Assembly (NCBI GenBank): GCA_026874595.1
Contig: CM049316.1
Location: 19,677,839 to 19,741,838 of the forward strand
Origin: Sipunculus nudus
Taxonomy: Eukaryota > Annelida > Sipuncula > Golfingiida > Sipunculidae
DNA: 64,000 bases
Direction: 5' to 3'
The translations under genes were made by a program, and so were the position numbers. Positions within the stretch are counted from its first letter, which is position 1. The number at the start of each line of letters is the position of its first letter. The notes under the pieces were generated by a model. That model was not told the origin of the DNA. It worked only from the letters and a program-made list of their open reading frames with translations, and did not search any database. Shown piece by piece: positions 13,440 through 26,984 of the stretch.

Positions 13440-15470
13440 GTATGTTTATTTTTTTTTATTATTTTCATACAATTTAAAATATTACTGAAAAGAGAATTTT
13501 TTCCCGGTGATCACATAAAATATTCATTTGTCACTTCATTTAATGCATTTTCTTCAAATCTTGCTTTTAGTGCTTATCTTAAGATGAAATCCCCATAGTT
13601 ATCCCTGTGAAAAGATAAATCGTGAGTATGAAGTTGTATTATGCAGTCTTTAACTCACGGTTATATTTTGTATTTATCTTGTACCTAGTGCGTGTTCTGT
13701 CATATGATGACGTGTGTTTATATAAGCCAAGCTGTACTGTAGGGGATAAATCAGGAAGATAGCTTTTGTTAATTATTTGTGAATGAAATAAAGATAGTCC
13801 CAAGAAACTGCGTGAACGTACGGGCGTTTTGTTATGTGTATTGTGTCTGTTTACTTTCAAGAAATCATGTATGAAACAAAGTCAAACAAATTATAATTAG
13901 ATGCCATGTATGTTCTTAAACTGTTATCATATTTTGGACTTTTGCACTCGAGCTCTGATTCGGACTGGAGTACTTACAATGATGATAATCTGACTCTGAC
14001 TCAAGTTCTCGTTGCAATGACGACAATCTGCTTGGGAACATTTAAAGAACCACATTAAAATTTCTGTATCATACGGTAAATATAAAAACAAAGTATCCAT
14101 ATTTTTTAGTGAATCCGAAATACATATGCACCCTGACGAATTGATCTTTAGTCTTGAATCCGACAAAACAGCAATACTTCAGATAGGGTGCAGGCTGATA
14201 TTCCAATTACTGATTTTTACGTTAGCTTGCGTATTTGCTCCAACCTCTTGCCTGTTCATTAACGTAGCACCCTTGGCAAAGACTAAAAAATTGTTTTAAA
14301 TTTATTTCAGATGCCATATTTTTGTTTAATCAATCGAAGTTTTGTTTTATAATAAAATATCCGGCTCAGTTTTCTATATAATAAAATGGTATGTGTTTTT
14401 AATGAATGCACCTTTTTACTTTTGTGTGATATCACAAATATTGACGCAAGTGGACTATTTTAGGTAACCAGACTAAACCACTTTATAACGGGGCTAATAT
14501 TAAACTGCATGACAATATCTTTAAAAAAATTCTGAGCTATCGGAAATGCTGAATGGTAAACGATAGTTCTGTGTTCAATGACTTGTCCTTCCGCCCGGTC
14601 GTCCAACTGTTCGACCGCATCGTAAAAGGCAAAAATGTGGTCAAAGGTCAAGGTCACAGAAACGACTAATTTAAAAAGATTATGGATGAATTTTATGCCA
14701 AACTGTTCATCCCAAACCTTCCATCTTCCATATTTTCTCCCCTGACAATAACGGATGAAATTTATGGATTTTGGGGGGTCACAAGCGCAAAGGTCAAGGT
14801 CACAGGGCCCATCCATTCACATATTAGTTAACGGATGATAACTCCAGTTTAGGAAGACAGTTTGGCTTCAAACTTGATCACAGGATCCACATTTTGGATC
14901 CTTGTTCTTCTTTTGCATAAATATCCCTCTATATGCTTCTTACAGACATGCCAGAAATTAGGTCAGTATTGTGTGAATTCTTAAAGATATGGGCCTGCAA
15001 AAAATCAGGAAAGAAATTTTCTCAATTTACATGATAATTTTTGAAGCTAGAGACTTTTTTTTTCTTGGTTAAACTTTATGTAATCAAGATTCAATTGTAT
15101 AACCTAAATTAGATCTGAATTTTGTAAATTTTTAAAATTATTATAGTATAACTATAAAATCAGTACCTAAAATTTTTCCCAGGTTGGGACCATGGCATGT
15201 TTTTCCCTGAAAATACTGTGGACTTAATTTTCAAAGCATGCACTTGTAAGTATTCAATCTGTTAAAATCTGAATTATGTAAATAAAAGCTAAAAAAATTT
15301 GCTCTACTGTATTCACTTGAATTATCAAGATGCAGGCAGCCCACCTCTGGTCACTGGAGGTGCAGCTGTGCGAGGGTACCTGCTTTTTAATGGGTTACTG
15401 GGGGAGATCCCCCCGCTGTCACAGGTATACAGTTATTTCATATCACCCCCCCCCCCCCCCGCCAACCTAC
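13440..15470. repeat. duplicated block C, copy 1
   Basis: Collinear with about 56540-58690. Shared landmarks are the CGGTGATCACATAAA region, the GGACTTTTGCACTCGAGC region near 13935, CTTGTCCTTCCGCC near 14582 and the CAGCCCACCTCTGGTCACT region near 15340. The copies are diverged by substitutions and indels. No intact coding frame is shared between them, so this looks like an old mobile element or segmental duplication and not a gene pair. Confidence 0.6.
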
Positions 15471-15803
15471 CAACCACTGATAACCGCAACCTACTGATGA
15501 AACATTATAAATAAAATAAATTTACTTATAAATAATTTTAAATTAAATTATAATTAAACTAAGCATTATGCAAAGATTGATAAAACATGAGCCAAATTAT
15601 GAGTAGATAAGGTGAAATTTAGAATTGTGAATTATGAATCAAGTTTTATTTTTAGATATTTTAGTTTTGTTATAAGATATAAATTTGTGGTAAAAAAAAA
15701 ACATTTTTATATGCATAATGTGGTGTTATCTGACAAAATTAGGGATATATGATGATGCGATTGAGCATTGTGAATTAACATATGCAAGTGTTATGTATCT
15801 ATA

Positions 15804-15807
<4 letters not shown>

Positions 15808-15861
<54 letters not shown>
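15808..15861. repeat. (TA)n microsatellite
   Basis: Perfect TA dinucleotide tract of about 54 bp. Confidence 0.95.
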
Positions 15862-15863
<2 letters not shown>

Positions 15864-15989
15864 GTAAATTGTAATATGTTCAATCTTGTAAATGATTTAT
15901 TAAAACCATGATTAAAATGTTTTTGATTTGCATTAGGAAATATGTTTAACCTGTCTTTAGAATTATTTATTACATTACACATTTTTTTT

Positions 15990-16570
15990 AGCTCTGCTTA
16001 CTATAAATCAACTGAGTAATAGTGATGGTCCTTTGTCCGTAGGCTGTCCGTCCGTTAAACTGACACGTTTGAAACCGTTGGACTGAAGCATCTAAAATTC
16101 GGCCTACATTTAGATGTCCCCGAAATCTCCAACCATACCAAAAATTGGATCACTACGACTTCGTTCCTTTGAGATATTAAGAAAAAACCTAAGTTTTCTA
16201 TTAAAACCCAACCGTTGTCATACTTCAAGACTGCATAATTTCAAACCCCCTGATCTGATATTGATCATATTTTACATAAAGATGCCTCCATATATTTATT
16301 ATGTACATACCAGAAATTAGTTCAATATTGTGTAAATATTTGAAGTTATGAGCCCAAACACAATGCCCTTTGTAAAAAAATTAGAAAAGAAATTTGCTCA
16401 CTAACTGTTGTAGTTAGACACTCTTTTTCAAGCTTTAATTTAACAAAGATCTAATTGTATAACCAAAATTAGATCTGAATTTTGCCTTTTTTAAAGTTAT
16501 TAGCATAAATGATATAAAATCAGTACCTTACATTTTGCCCAGCTTTGGCCATGACACGTTTTTTTCCCTG
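15990..16570 (+). repeat. dispersed repeat family R1
   Basis: Opens TTTAGCTCTGCTTACTA with a GTCCGTAGGCTGTCCGTCC block and ends near GCCATGACACGTTTTT. Related copies lie at about 57875-58450, 54090-54530 (truncated) and 14900-15215 (3' part). No coding frame is conserved. Probably a non-autonomous mobile element of unknown class. Confidence 0.55.
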
Positions 16571-17644
16571 TAAGTACTGTTAATTTTAATATTTAATCAT
16601 GCAAACATCAGGATTTCAGCTTCTGAAATTGGAAAGGAATTGGCCAGAAACTGTACCTTCTATTAAAGTTTTTATGAGACCATTTCATACTTAAACCTTG
16701 GCTATACTGAAGCCCCTCTTCAGTCACCTGTATGTCAACCTTGTTGACCTTTCAGGGTAATTATACAAGCATTAGGCGGGGCTACTGGGCAGCCAGTCAG
16801 CTCTTGGGAGGTCCCACGTGGTGGAACCCCCTACTCTTGTACTTGTTTTGGCCAACAACATAACAATAAACAATAATGAAATGAATTTTTATTGGTTTAT
16901 AATAACAACTTTAAGATGGAATTTATAGTTAATGAGTAACAGGGAATAACTTTGCAATCACTGACGTTGAGTTGATCTTGTATGGATGGCCCGAAATGTA
17001 TTCCAAATGACACCATGGGTATTTTCATTTCAGTTTTAATAATGAAGAAAAAAATAATTAAATAAAATTGTTCTATACTATAAGGTTTTATTTGAAGCAA
17101 ATTAATGATAGTCAAGGATGCAGTTCATTTTATTAAATTTATCTTAATTTAGAAATTTTCATTCAAATGTTTCAGTTTGTTAATTTACATTTATTGCAAA
17201 AATTAAAAAAAATAAAACATGTCAAAAATTTAAAATACTAGCCAGACAAGTACTCAAGAAAGATGTCAATATGGTTGATTAATGACATTAAGAACCGTGG
17301 CTGTATCAGCTATTACATGATTCTATGTAATTAATCAAATTTATATTACTGATTTATTTATTTCAGTTAAAAAATTAACATACCCATATCCAGTGTGCTC
17401 CATGTATAATGTATTAGTTTATACTTTTACACATGTATAAGTTTCACAGCTGAGATTACTTTTCATTTTTTTTCTTATATATGTATTAAAAAATTAAAAG
17501 TATATAAATGTGATTAAAAAAAAGACAGATCTCAGACAAGTTCTCATTATGTATCTATAATGTTAATAGTTTTCATAAGACTCTTCCTATGTTTAGTGTG
17601 TAGATTGATGTGAAAGTATTCAAAAGTGAATATAATAGTTTTAT
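16571..17644. other. AT-rich stretch, nothing recognised
   Basis: No gene, RNA or clear repeat was found apart from homopolymer and AT-rich runs. Confidence 0.5.
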
Positions 17645-18725
17645 TAGCAAACCAGTGAGCTCATGCGATGGCGCAGCGTCGTTCGTCCGCTGTCCGGCGT
17701 CTGCCGTCCATAGTTGTGAGAAGGTAAATTAACCCCTGCTATCTTAGAAACCGTCGGAGCTAGCAGCTCCTCATTGCATGTAAATATCAGTCACATGGCA
17801 AACTTTATCGGATTAAGCTTATTTTATGGTATATGAATTAAGTTTGAATTCATAAGGGAAAAGCTTAAAGACTTCTAAAAATCTTCTTCTTCGAAACTGT
17901 CAAGCCAAATTGTCCGATATTTCAAAGAAATTATCCCAGAAATGATCCTTATCAAGTTTGTTCGAATGGTTCCAGTTCGGTGATTTTTGGCCGAGTTATA
18001 GGAAGTTGAACTTAGTCATTTGTCCAAAAAAGCCTACTAACATCAAAATCTCAGAAACGGCTGTTGCTATCATCACCAAATTTTATGCCAATGTTAGTCA
18101 TACTCGTCCCATCTGAAATTGAGGTATTGGTGGCGCCTCCTGCATCGGCCTTTTTTTGTACGGGGGTCATCGGTGCCTGAAATATACTGAGGGCTACAAA
18201 AAACTTCTTCTCTGAAACCATATGGCCAAATTGTTTAATATCACAATTTTAATCATATAATATCAGAAATGATCCTAGGGTAGTGTTATCTGAAGTTTGT
18301 TCAAATGGTCTCTGTTCAATGACTTTGACCGAGTTATGGGAAGCTGAATTTAGTCAAATGCCATAACAGCCCATTTTGGCTCAGTGGCTACAAAGATCTT
18401 CTAAAAAACACTGGGCCAAATTCTTGAATCTGACAAATTAATGATCCTCAGATGTTGGTAATTCAAGTTTGTTCAAATGGTTTTTGTTCATTGATTTTTG
18501 GCTGAGTTATGGGTAGCTGAACTTAGCAAGTATGATGTATTTTCCTATATGAGATATAAACCTGCAAAACATTTTTCGACTGACGCTTCTAAAGCCAGTT
18601 TGTTTAATTTTCTTCAAGAATAATCCCCATAACATATTCTTCTTATATCTGAATTTAATGGTTCCACATGAATGATTTTTGGCTGAATTATGGAGCCTGA
18701 ATTGAGTCGTTTTACCATACATGTT
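17645..18725 (+). repeat. dispersed repeat with internal degenerate units
   Basis: Opens GAGCTCATGCGATGGCGCAG, then GTCGTTCGTCCGCTGTCC, a style common in dispersed repeats of marine invertebrates. Phrases such as TTCAAGTTTGTTCAAATGGT followed by TTTTTGGCYGAGTTATGGG recur about every 170-180 bases from about 17955 to 18690, so the body is a degenerate tandem array of about four units. No coding frame. Confidence 0.55.
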
Positions 18726-19379
18726 AGCTGTGTGAAGCTGTCACATCTAGCATGGCACAAATTTATTCGTTTCTATTACATCATGCCAACAGACATTTAG
18801 ATTTCAGGTTATCTATGGATAATATTGACAGGTATGATTTTAAAAGCTTTTTAAAATTTAGAATTATGATTTAAAAAAGTCATCATACCAGATAAATATT
18901 AACTAACATGGGTACTCAACTCTCTGTGGCTGTATAAAAATGGTTGTTCATTGATTATAAATATTAGGTATCAGTACTCAATGTAATTCAAGATTTTACC
19001 ATCAGTGAGATGTTTCTGTAATAATTTTTTTTTGCATTCAGTATGCATATGTAAAAGTTTTCATATATACATTTCTTTTTATGAAAAGTCAGCTGAAAAA
19101 CATTTTGTATTGGGAACATTTATTTCAAAGCTATTTTGAGTAGGGATCATTTCTGTGTACAGATGGCAGCACTGGGTAGTGCCTGGATGTCCAGGCCAGG
19201 TGGCAAGATTGTGTAAGCTCTATTAATAGTTTTGGCACAGTGCCAGGATTTGAAGAAGCCTGTGTGCTGCAGTCTGACTACTATAACAGTTTGAAGTGGT
19301 GTTGTAATGGTAATTCATTGTATTGTTTTAAACAAGTCATTGCAAGCCTGTTTATTTCAAAGTTATTTCATTAGGTGAA
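18726..19379. other. stretch without recognised features
   Basis: AT-rich and without an open frame, RNA gene or repeat that I can define. Confidence 0.4.
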
Positions 19380-21900
19380 AATTGGTCATATCTCAGGAGT
19401 GGGTCAAGGTATTGGTCTGAAATTTGGCATGTTCATCCATGTTGAAAAGTTGTCACGTATAGCAGGCAGGGAGCGCCACCTACCTACTTTTTGTAGAATA
19501 AATTAATGCCCTTTCAAAGGAGTGTATTTTAGTATCGGCCAAAAATTGTGCATATCCATAGATCTTAGGCTCCTCCATCTTGTACCCAGTGGTGCCATCT
19601 GTAATTGTTTTCCTTTGGTGGTGTATATATCACAGGAGTGGTTCAAAATATTGGTCTGAACTTTGGCATGTCAAGAGTTTTCTCTTAAACCAGACATGTT
19701 GCGACAGGTGTTTAAATAAATAAATGCCCTTTTAAGCTAAGCCTAATTTATTGTGTCCGCAAAGTGATTTATTGCTATTAAAGTGTGGATGTTCATACTA
19801 TGAAAAATTCCTTACTTTTTTAAGATGTGTGAAATTTAATATTAATTGTATCCACCAAAACAAAGTTTTGACCGGGTTTTGCCGCCGCCACCGCTGCCGT
19901 ATTCGTTTCCGTAGAACTCCTCTGAGACTACTGAACCGATTTTTCCGAAACTTAACCCAATTATCGGGTCACTTTTGAACTAACCATTTCGCGTTGACCT
20001 CTGACCTTTCTGTGTTTACACATTAAACCACATATCTTCGGACTCGTTTGACCGATCAGGCTGAAATTATGTACCAGTGTAGCTTTTGGGACGCTTTATC
20101 ATACAAATAACTGGTGGCGCCAGCTGCAACCATTTTTGCACAGTGTCCATCTGTTCGTCTGCCTTGGATTAAAATCACTCTTATCTCTGCAGTGGTTTGA
20201 CTAATACATCTAAAATTTGGCATGCATATATATCCTGGATAGCTTTTTTTTTGTTTTATGACAGGTTGCGCCACCTAAATTCATGTTCCTGCTGCAGATA
20301 TCCATGCTAATATATCCGAACTGGTTTGGCTTATTTTCCTGAAATTTTGCATGTGTTTAGATCTCACATAACTCTTTATCATACACAAAACCTTTAGCGC
20401 CACCTGCAACCTGAAATTTGAGGCGCCGTCTATTATTATTTTTCTTGTTTTCGTGCCGTTTAATACCCCCACCATTGCCACCTAACATTACTGTGAGCTT
20501 TATAAGTCAATAACTTATTGACAGATTTCTTTCATATTATGCATATACATACTCATGGGTTACTGGATGTTGTATATTTAAAGTATGATCATGACCTTTT
20601 CTATGATAGTGGCCTTGACTTTGAAAATTGCCATATGTGGTGAAAATCACACCAAAAAAATCTCAATAAGGGAGGCATGGATTGGTCCAAAAATAACATT
20701 CACTGAAGATCTTGGATAGCTTTGTCTTCTGCGGTAGACAGGTGGCGCCACCTTCTGTCTTTTTCTTGTTTTCGCGCCTTTAAATGCCCCATCATTGCCA
20801 CTTGACAATACTGTGAGCATTATAAGTATAAAACTAATGGACAAATTGGGCTGTAATTGTGCATGTCCATTGATCTTGGATACCTACATCTTTTATTCAA
20901 GACTGGTGGGCCATCTGCAATTGTTTTGCGGTGGCGTTCATCTGTACATGTGTTTATATCCGGAGAGGTTCAAGGTATTGGTCTTAAATTTGGCAATACC
21001 ATCCATCGTAAAACCTACCTTCCCGTTTTTGTTTGATAAATTAATGCCTTTTTCAGGAGTGATTTGCCCCATGGCCTGATATTCTGTATTCGATAGATCT
21101 TAGACTGCTTCATCTTGTACTCAAGACTAGTGGTGCCAACTGCAATCGTTTTGCCGTGGCGTCCATCTGTACAAGTGCTTTTGGAGGCAAATTGCTCATT
21201 TCCCCGGTGTTGTTCAAGGTATTGGTCTGAAATTTGGCATGTCCATCCATCTTGGAAAGTTTACCCGTAAACCAGACAGGTGGCGCCACTTACCTTCCCG
21301 TTTTTGTAGAATATATTAATGCCCTTTTCTCCGGAGTGATTTGGCCTGAAATTGTACCTATCCATAGATCTTCGACTCCTCCCTCTTGTAATCAAGACTG
21401 GTGGCACCATCTGCAATCGTTTTGCAGTGGCGTCCAGCTGTAAATGTGCTCGGGGTGAAAATTGCTCAAATCTCCGGAGTTGTTCAAGGTATTGGTCTTA
21501 AATTTGGCATGTCTACATCTTGAAAAATTTTCTCGAAAACCAGACAGGTGGCGCCACCTACCTTCTCCTTTTCATTAGAATATTTTTATGCTCTTTTCTT
21601 AGGAATTGTTTGCCGTATTGTTCTGAAACTGTGCATGTCCATAGATCTTGGCTTCCTCCATCATGTACTCAAGACTGGTGACGCCATCTGGTTTTTATCG
21701 TGTTATGTACATCAAGAATTTGTTTAGGTGAAAATTGCTCATATCTGAGGAGTTGTCCAATGTGTTGGTCTCCAATTTGGCATGTACATACATCTTAGAG
21801 AGTTTTCTCATCACCCAGACAGGTGGCGCCACCTACCTTACCTTTTTTTATAGTGTAAATTAATCCCATTTTCTCAAGAGTGATTCACGGTATTTGCCCC
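19380..21900 (+). repeat. degenerate tandem array centred on GGTGGCGCCACC
   Basis: Units of roughly 270-310 bases share a fixed phrase order: ATTGCTCATATC, GGAGTTGTTCAAGG, TATTGGTCTGAAATTTGGCAT, then CAGACAGGTGGCGCCACCTA, then TTAATGCCCTTTT and ATAGATCTT. The clearest GGTGGCGCCA cores are near 21278, 21546 and 21822, with weaker ones near 20112 and 20746. The 12-base core is a perfect palindrome. Divergence between units is high, so the array is old. No coding frame runs through the units. Confidence 0.65.
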
Positions 21901-22880
21901 CATATTTGTTGTGAAAAATATTGTTTCACATGTTGATAGATGGAAGAAACCTTAGTTGCTTGCCAAGTGTCAGTATATGCTGCTGAAGGTGGGGGCCTAT
22001 TCCTCAGGGGGAGGTGATTAATTACCTTGGGATATTATGGCTCCTGCGGTGCCAAGAAATATCAAGTATAAGCTACAATAATAGCACTCCGAGGTAGACG
22101 AACATTAATCGAGTCCTAATGGTAGAAAATGCCTATTTTTATTTATAATGCCTATCTTGATATGCCTTTAACTTTTGTCCTGCGGTTTGGCCTTTGACCA
22201 ACATATTCGTGTCTATAATATACTAATTATATATACACTTCAGTCTATGATAATACATCTCATACACTGATAAATATTAGAAAAAGAGCCCTGAATCTGT
22301 CCTGTCTGCCTGATCCGATGTAACTTGAACTTTCGAAACACTCTTATTCCACAAAAAAATAGCTCCATTGTTTGAAATTGAATGGACAGTGGGCGAGCTA
22401 ATTGTCTTCTTGACTTAGGATGCGCTACAAATTCTATTTAGGGTCTATGTCTTAGGAATTAAACACCAAGACAGATGATTACAGTATCAGTCTTGTCAGG
22501 TTTAGGTTATCCTGTCATTTTTATCTATCCCGATTATATATTGCTACAAAGTGCAGGCATCTGATGCTACAATATGCACAAAAGCTGACAATATACAATT
22601 TATATTCTAACATTAAATATGGAGGAAATAATTTTTGCTTGTGATCTTGTAAAAATCTGTTTAAGTCAATTCATATGATTAAAGTTTCTAACTGAAATGC
22701 TATTTTTCCAAGGAAATCCTTCCTTTGTTTAATAAAATAAAAAAAAACACTTAAAATCTATAGTTCTGTTTAAATTAATATACATAACCATGTCTTGAAA
22801 AATATCATGATAAATTATTAATAATGGCGAAGATTATCTTAAAGTATTTTTCGATGGTCTTTTAACAATCTTAGCCATGA
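21901..22880. other. stretch without recognised features
   Basis: I see no gene, RNA or clear repeat here. Confidence 0.4.
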
Positions 22881-23690
22881 AAACCTAGTTTATTAAGTTT
22901 GACCGGTTACCATGGTTTCAAACTGAAATATTTAAGAAAGAGGGTCTGATCAATGCATGTTAAATTTTTAAACACGAACTGAACATATGTTAACATACTT
23001 TTTTTTTGAAGCTTTAACAATGAAAACCTAAGTCTAGATACAGTGTTTGTTACTACTGATATATTAAAGAAAAAAAGAATCTTGCACCACGGCTGCCCTA
23101 ATTTGCATATTTACATTTAAAATATGGACTTAACCGTTGCTATTATGGTTTTGTTTGAATCTTAGACCATACAAACCTAGGTCTCGACACAATGACTTTT
23201 CATCAATGGCGGCCTTAATTTGCATATTGAGATTTTAAATACGAAATAAATCGTTGTTAACATTGTTTCATTTGGCTCTTTGACCATGAAATCCTAGGTC
23301 TAGACACAATGTTTAAACAATTATGTTGGATAGTCCTGGCGAAATCGAAAAAGGTGGAGTTTTCAACAATGGCGGCCCTAGTTTACATAATAAAATTTAA
23401 AATACGAATTAAACCGTTGTAGAAATGTTTTCATTTGAATCTTTCATCATGAAAACACAGGTCTTGACACAATGTTTGATCAGTTATCATCAGTTACTGA
23501 GATATTGGGGAAGGTAGAATTTTCATCAAGGCCGGCCCTAATTGGCATATTGACATTTTAAATACTGACTTAACCGTTGCCTTTATGGTTTTATTTGAAT
23601 CCTTAAGCATGAAAACCTAGGTCTAGACACAATATTCGACCAATTATCATGGTAAGTTCTTGAGATATCAAGACTAATTTGCATATTACA
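22880..23690 (+). repeat. degenerate tandem repeat with CCTAGGTCTAGACACAATG
   Basis: The phrase AAACCTAGGTCTAGACACAA or a close variant recurs near 23027, 23177, 23293, 23455 and 23617. Between occurrences are GGCGGCCCTAATTTGCATAT and a TTAAATACGA-ACCGTTG segment. This gives about five or six units of roughly 115-165 bp with indels. No coding frame. Confidence 0.6.
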
Positions 23691-24936
23691 AAAGTTGCCA
23701 AAGGTCGTCTTGAGGACAACCCAACTCATATTAGTCAATGGACCCCTACCTTCACAAATCCATAAAAAAATTTTATACTATAGACAATTCATTCGTCCGC
23801 TGTGGAATATATATAGGCGGCAACTCGACTACAGTCAGGCGAGATATTGCCAAGGTGGTCACAGCAGCTGATATCCAGCGGGTGATTCTTAAACTAAATC
23901 AGAACCAAAAGCATAGTCACGAGTATTGAAGCTATTAGACGTTCTGTCACATAAATCATTTCAGCACCATTACTTCTAATATTCTTGTTTGTATGCTCTG
24001 TGAAAAAAGACAGAAGGCATTGTACCATGAATAAGGGCATACAAAAGTAGGCCTATATATGTGTGGTGATCGGAGAACGTATGGTGACATAAATCTCATA
24101 AAAGAGAACTCTCCACGGTCTGTTGCGCCACGATTCTATATTCCTCATGGTTTCACACATGACCTGGCGAAAGTCCAAAATTACGGCAACTGCGCAATGG
24201 CCTAGGTAGCAAATAGGACTGTACTCCATTCCTTTTGAGACTGGCGAAATGACGATAGGTTATATAAAGTCACAATCAGTTGGCAGTAGTTGAATGGATG
24301 ATATCATGTAAACATTCTAAAAATATGACTAGCCAAAACAAAGATTTCTAGGCCTGCTTCTGCAAATACACATCTGGTATGCCAGATCATTGTTAAGAGT
24401 CCAAAATGTTATGTTATATAACCTGGAGACTTATTTCAAATTTCTTGTTTGTCACATACATAAATAGTTTTCTATGAAATGAGAAATATAACTTTTTAAG
24501 AAAGGTATCCCTAAAAACAGGTTGGCATAGGGGTTGATGAAACAGAGCAGCCAATGCACAGCCAGTGAATGAAGTACAATGAAGTGTCATGGTTTATATA
24601 TTTATCCCGGATAGGACAAAACCAGAACAAATCGATAATGATCACTACCAAACTTTTCTCATTTGTTCTCAAGATATAGTTTCCCGATTTCTGTGTAAGA
24701 TAGTTTGGTAGCGTGCATGTTTGATTAGATAATTTGCATATTTGAATATATTAGGCAGTTATTTATGTAACGAATATATCATCATTATTCAAATTTATTA
24801 GCACACATTAGGAGAAATAATTAAGGAGTACATGACAGATTTGTGTTTTGGTAAATTTTTGCCGATAGTGACTGGATACTTTATCCCAGTCATATGTAAT
24901 GATATTTGCAGTTTTACGTGTGGGCCTGATTATGGT

Positions 24937-24940
<4 letters not shown>

Positions 24941-24993
<53 letters not shown>
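24941..24993. repeat. (TA)n microsatellite
   Basis: TA tract abutting the left end of the inverted-repeat element at 24993. The homologous block near 61306 also has a TA tract at this place. Confidence 0.95.
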
Positions 24994-24996
<3 letters not shown>

Positions 24997-25394
24997 GAAA
25001 AACAACACTGTTAATTCACGACAGTCTGTTTCACGGGATGCGACCCGATCATCAGGTGAATGTGTTCTACTGATATGTTCACTGTTTCCAGGACCCTATT
25101 GCTAATCAGTTTACTATAATAACTGAGCATCCTGGCAATATATCTTTGTATTATATATAAACATTAAAACTACAACAAACCTCTTTGCTCTGTTATGTTC
25201 CAGTATCGCACGTGTAGCCCGACCAATCCTATTGTGCCCCCGAATCGCACAAAGCATAATCTCGTAATCTCGTAAACTTGAAGTCTCGGCCTTTCAAACC
25301 ACGCCGTTAGCTTCATTCTAACCACATTCACCTGATGATCGGGTCGCATCCCGTGAAACAGACTGTTGTGAATTTACAGTGTTGTTTTTCTTCA
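24993..25394. mobile_element. 402-bp MITE-like element with 72-bp terminal inverted repeats
   Basis: Left arm 24993-25064 begins TGAAGAAAAACAACACTG; right arm 25323-25394 is its reverse complement with only two mismatches that I can count. About 258 bp separate the arms and there is no coding frame. It sits at the edge of a TA tract. The homologous block at 61.3 kb lacks it and has a different small insert, so this insertion postdates that duplication. TIR identity of about 97 percent suggests a recent insertion. The superfamily is not recognised. Confidence 0.82.
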
Positions 25395-25962
25395 GAGTTA
25401 TACCGCTCTGGCTCAGTCTGTAGGCCATAGAGCACTTTACAACGGAGTGTAACTCTACCTTCTATATATATATATGTGTGTGTGTGTGAGGGTGTGTGCA
25501 TGTGTGTATACGAAACCTATGGATGCATGTGCTTTACGTTCAATAAACACAAAAGGATACAATTACCTATACTTTGACCCGTTGCTCATAATATATGAAA
25601 AGTAGTAAATTGTATATATTTTTGACGACAAGAGGGGAAGATTTCACACGTAGCACCTAATCAAACAGGCAAACCACTTTATTCACACTAAGGCATCACT
25701 TTTTTATCTTTTCCAATTAGCATTATTTTTCCTATTGATTATGTGCATATATAAAAATGCAAATTAATGTGCACAATCACAAACATGTGTAAAGCAACTC
25801 ACAAAATGAGAAACAGAATACACCTGAAATATGTGAAAGATCAAGGACCAGTGGTTTCTTTGTTATTGTGTTTTTATAAAAAAGAAATCCTCTAGTAACA
25901 GTAAACTTTAAAAATTGCCTAATTTGCATATTAGTGTATCTGCAATTTATTATCTAAACACA

Positions 25963-25980
25963 CACACACACACACACACA
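25963..25980. repeat. (CA)n microsatellite
   Basis: Short CA dinucleotide tract. Confidence 0.85.
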
Positions 25981-26109
25981 TATTAACCCTTTGTTTGTTA
26001 AGTGAAAACTGTGGGCGTTCATAATACTAATGATCGTTGGCTAATAGTTACCCAAGAAAATACAAAAATGATAACCAGTTTTGTCAGTAAAAGGAAGGTT
26101 TACTCTCTG

Positions 26110-26410
26110 AATATGATACCGTATAATAGAAGCACCTCGTTGTTTTATGGTATTATTCTCGCAATATGATGATAACACCGAGCGGTCTTATAGTATTATT
26201 GTCAGAAAATGATGAAATAACACCTTGTGGTTTTATGGTATTATTTTCTTGACATGATGAAAAGGTACCGTATGGTTTTATAGTATTCTCTGAATACGAA
26301 GAAGTAAAATCGTGTTTTCTTGCAATATTATTCTCCGAATATGATGTTACAGCACCGTATGATTTTATAGTATTACTCTCTGAATATGATGAAGTTGAAC
26401 TTATGCTGTA
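26110..26410. repeat. minisatellite in block A, copy 1
   Basis: About five imperfect units of roughly 55-60 bp of the form TCTGAATATGATGAAATAGCACC, with GTGGTTTTATGGTATTATT. Homologous units recur at 44250-44510 and, shortened, at 62160-62205. An open minus-strand frame across it (26153-26434) only reflects the repeat, giving a recurrent SYSENNTIK-like phrase. Confidence 0.75.
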
Positions 26411-26984
26411 AACAGTATAACCCCTCAAAAACACCCTAAATGTTGCTGAAGCTTTTCCTTGGTAACAGCAACAGTTGCATTACATGTGAACCCTGTGTAC
26501 AAGCCAAGAGAGACATATGCAAAACTCGTTTGGCTGAGAGTACATATTTTGGGGGTTTAAATTTGTAGCTTGCGTCCGTGTCTTTTAACGTTTTATCGAA
26601 TTTTCAGTGTCCCTTATCCTACCGATAAGAGAAATATGCTGCAAATGTCACTAGGTTAGTTAACTTGAAGAAGCCTGAATTACATTTAAGCCTCCTTGGA
26701 TACGAATACATTCATATGGGCGTATTATGTGGCAGGTCTGCTACTGATGTCGTTAGTGAGGTTTGTTTCTCTCTGACGTTACCGCATGTCTGCAATCACG
26801 TCATGAATGCCCCACGTGACCATCGCACTCATTTACTCACCTAAAATTATATAAAGAAAATGGGTCACAGAAAATATATTGTGGATCATCAGTCATCAGT
26901 CAAGTCATCAAGGAATATTCACAAATGAACAGTCACTGGTGCACGAATGAACCTATCAATGTGGACCGAATAAGTGAATGCAAA

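Noticed and set aside
13639-14166. Minus-strand frames in block C copy 1
   Set aside because: Not kept open in block C copy 2 and without motifs.
14460-14816. 118-codon minus-strand frame
   Set aside because: Overlaps the repeated CCTTCCGCC/AAGGTCAAGGTCAC region; the matching block C copy has no such frame.
24808-25014. Open frames rich in alternating Tyr and Ile
   Set aside because: They are translations of (TA)n tracts; the same applies near 15.8, 33.7, 49.7, 52.4 and 61.3-61.6 kb.
26153-26434. 93-codon minus-strand frame with repeated SYSENNTIK-like phrases
   Set aside because: It lies exactly on a minisatellite whose units also occur, out of frame, at 44.3 and 62.2 kb; no start context, signal or splice sites.
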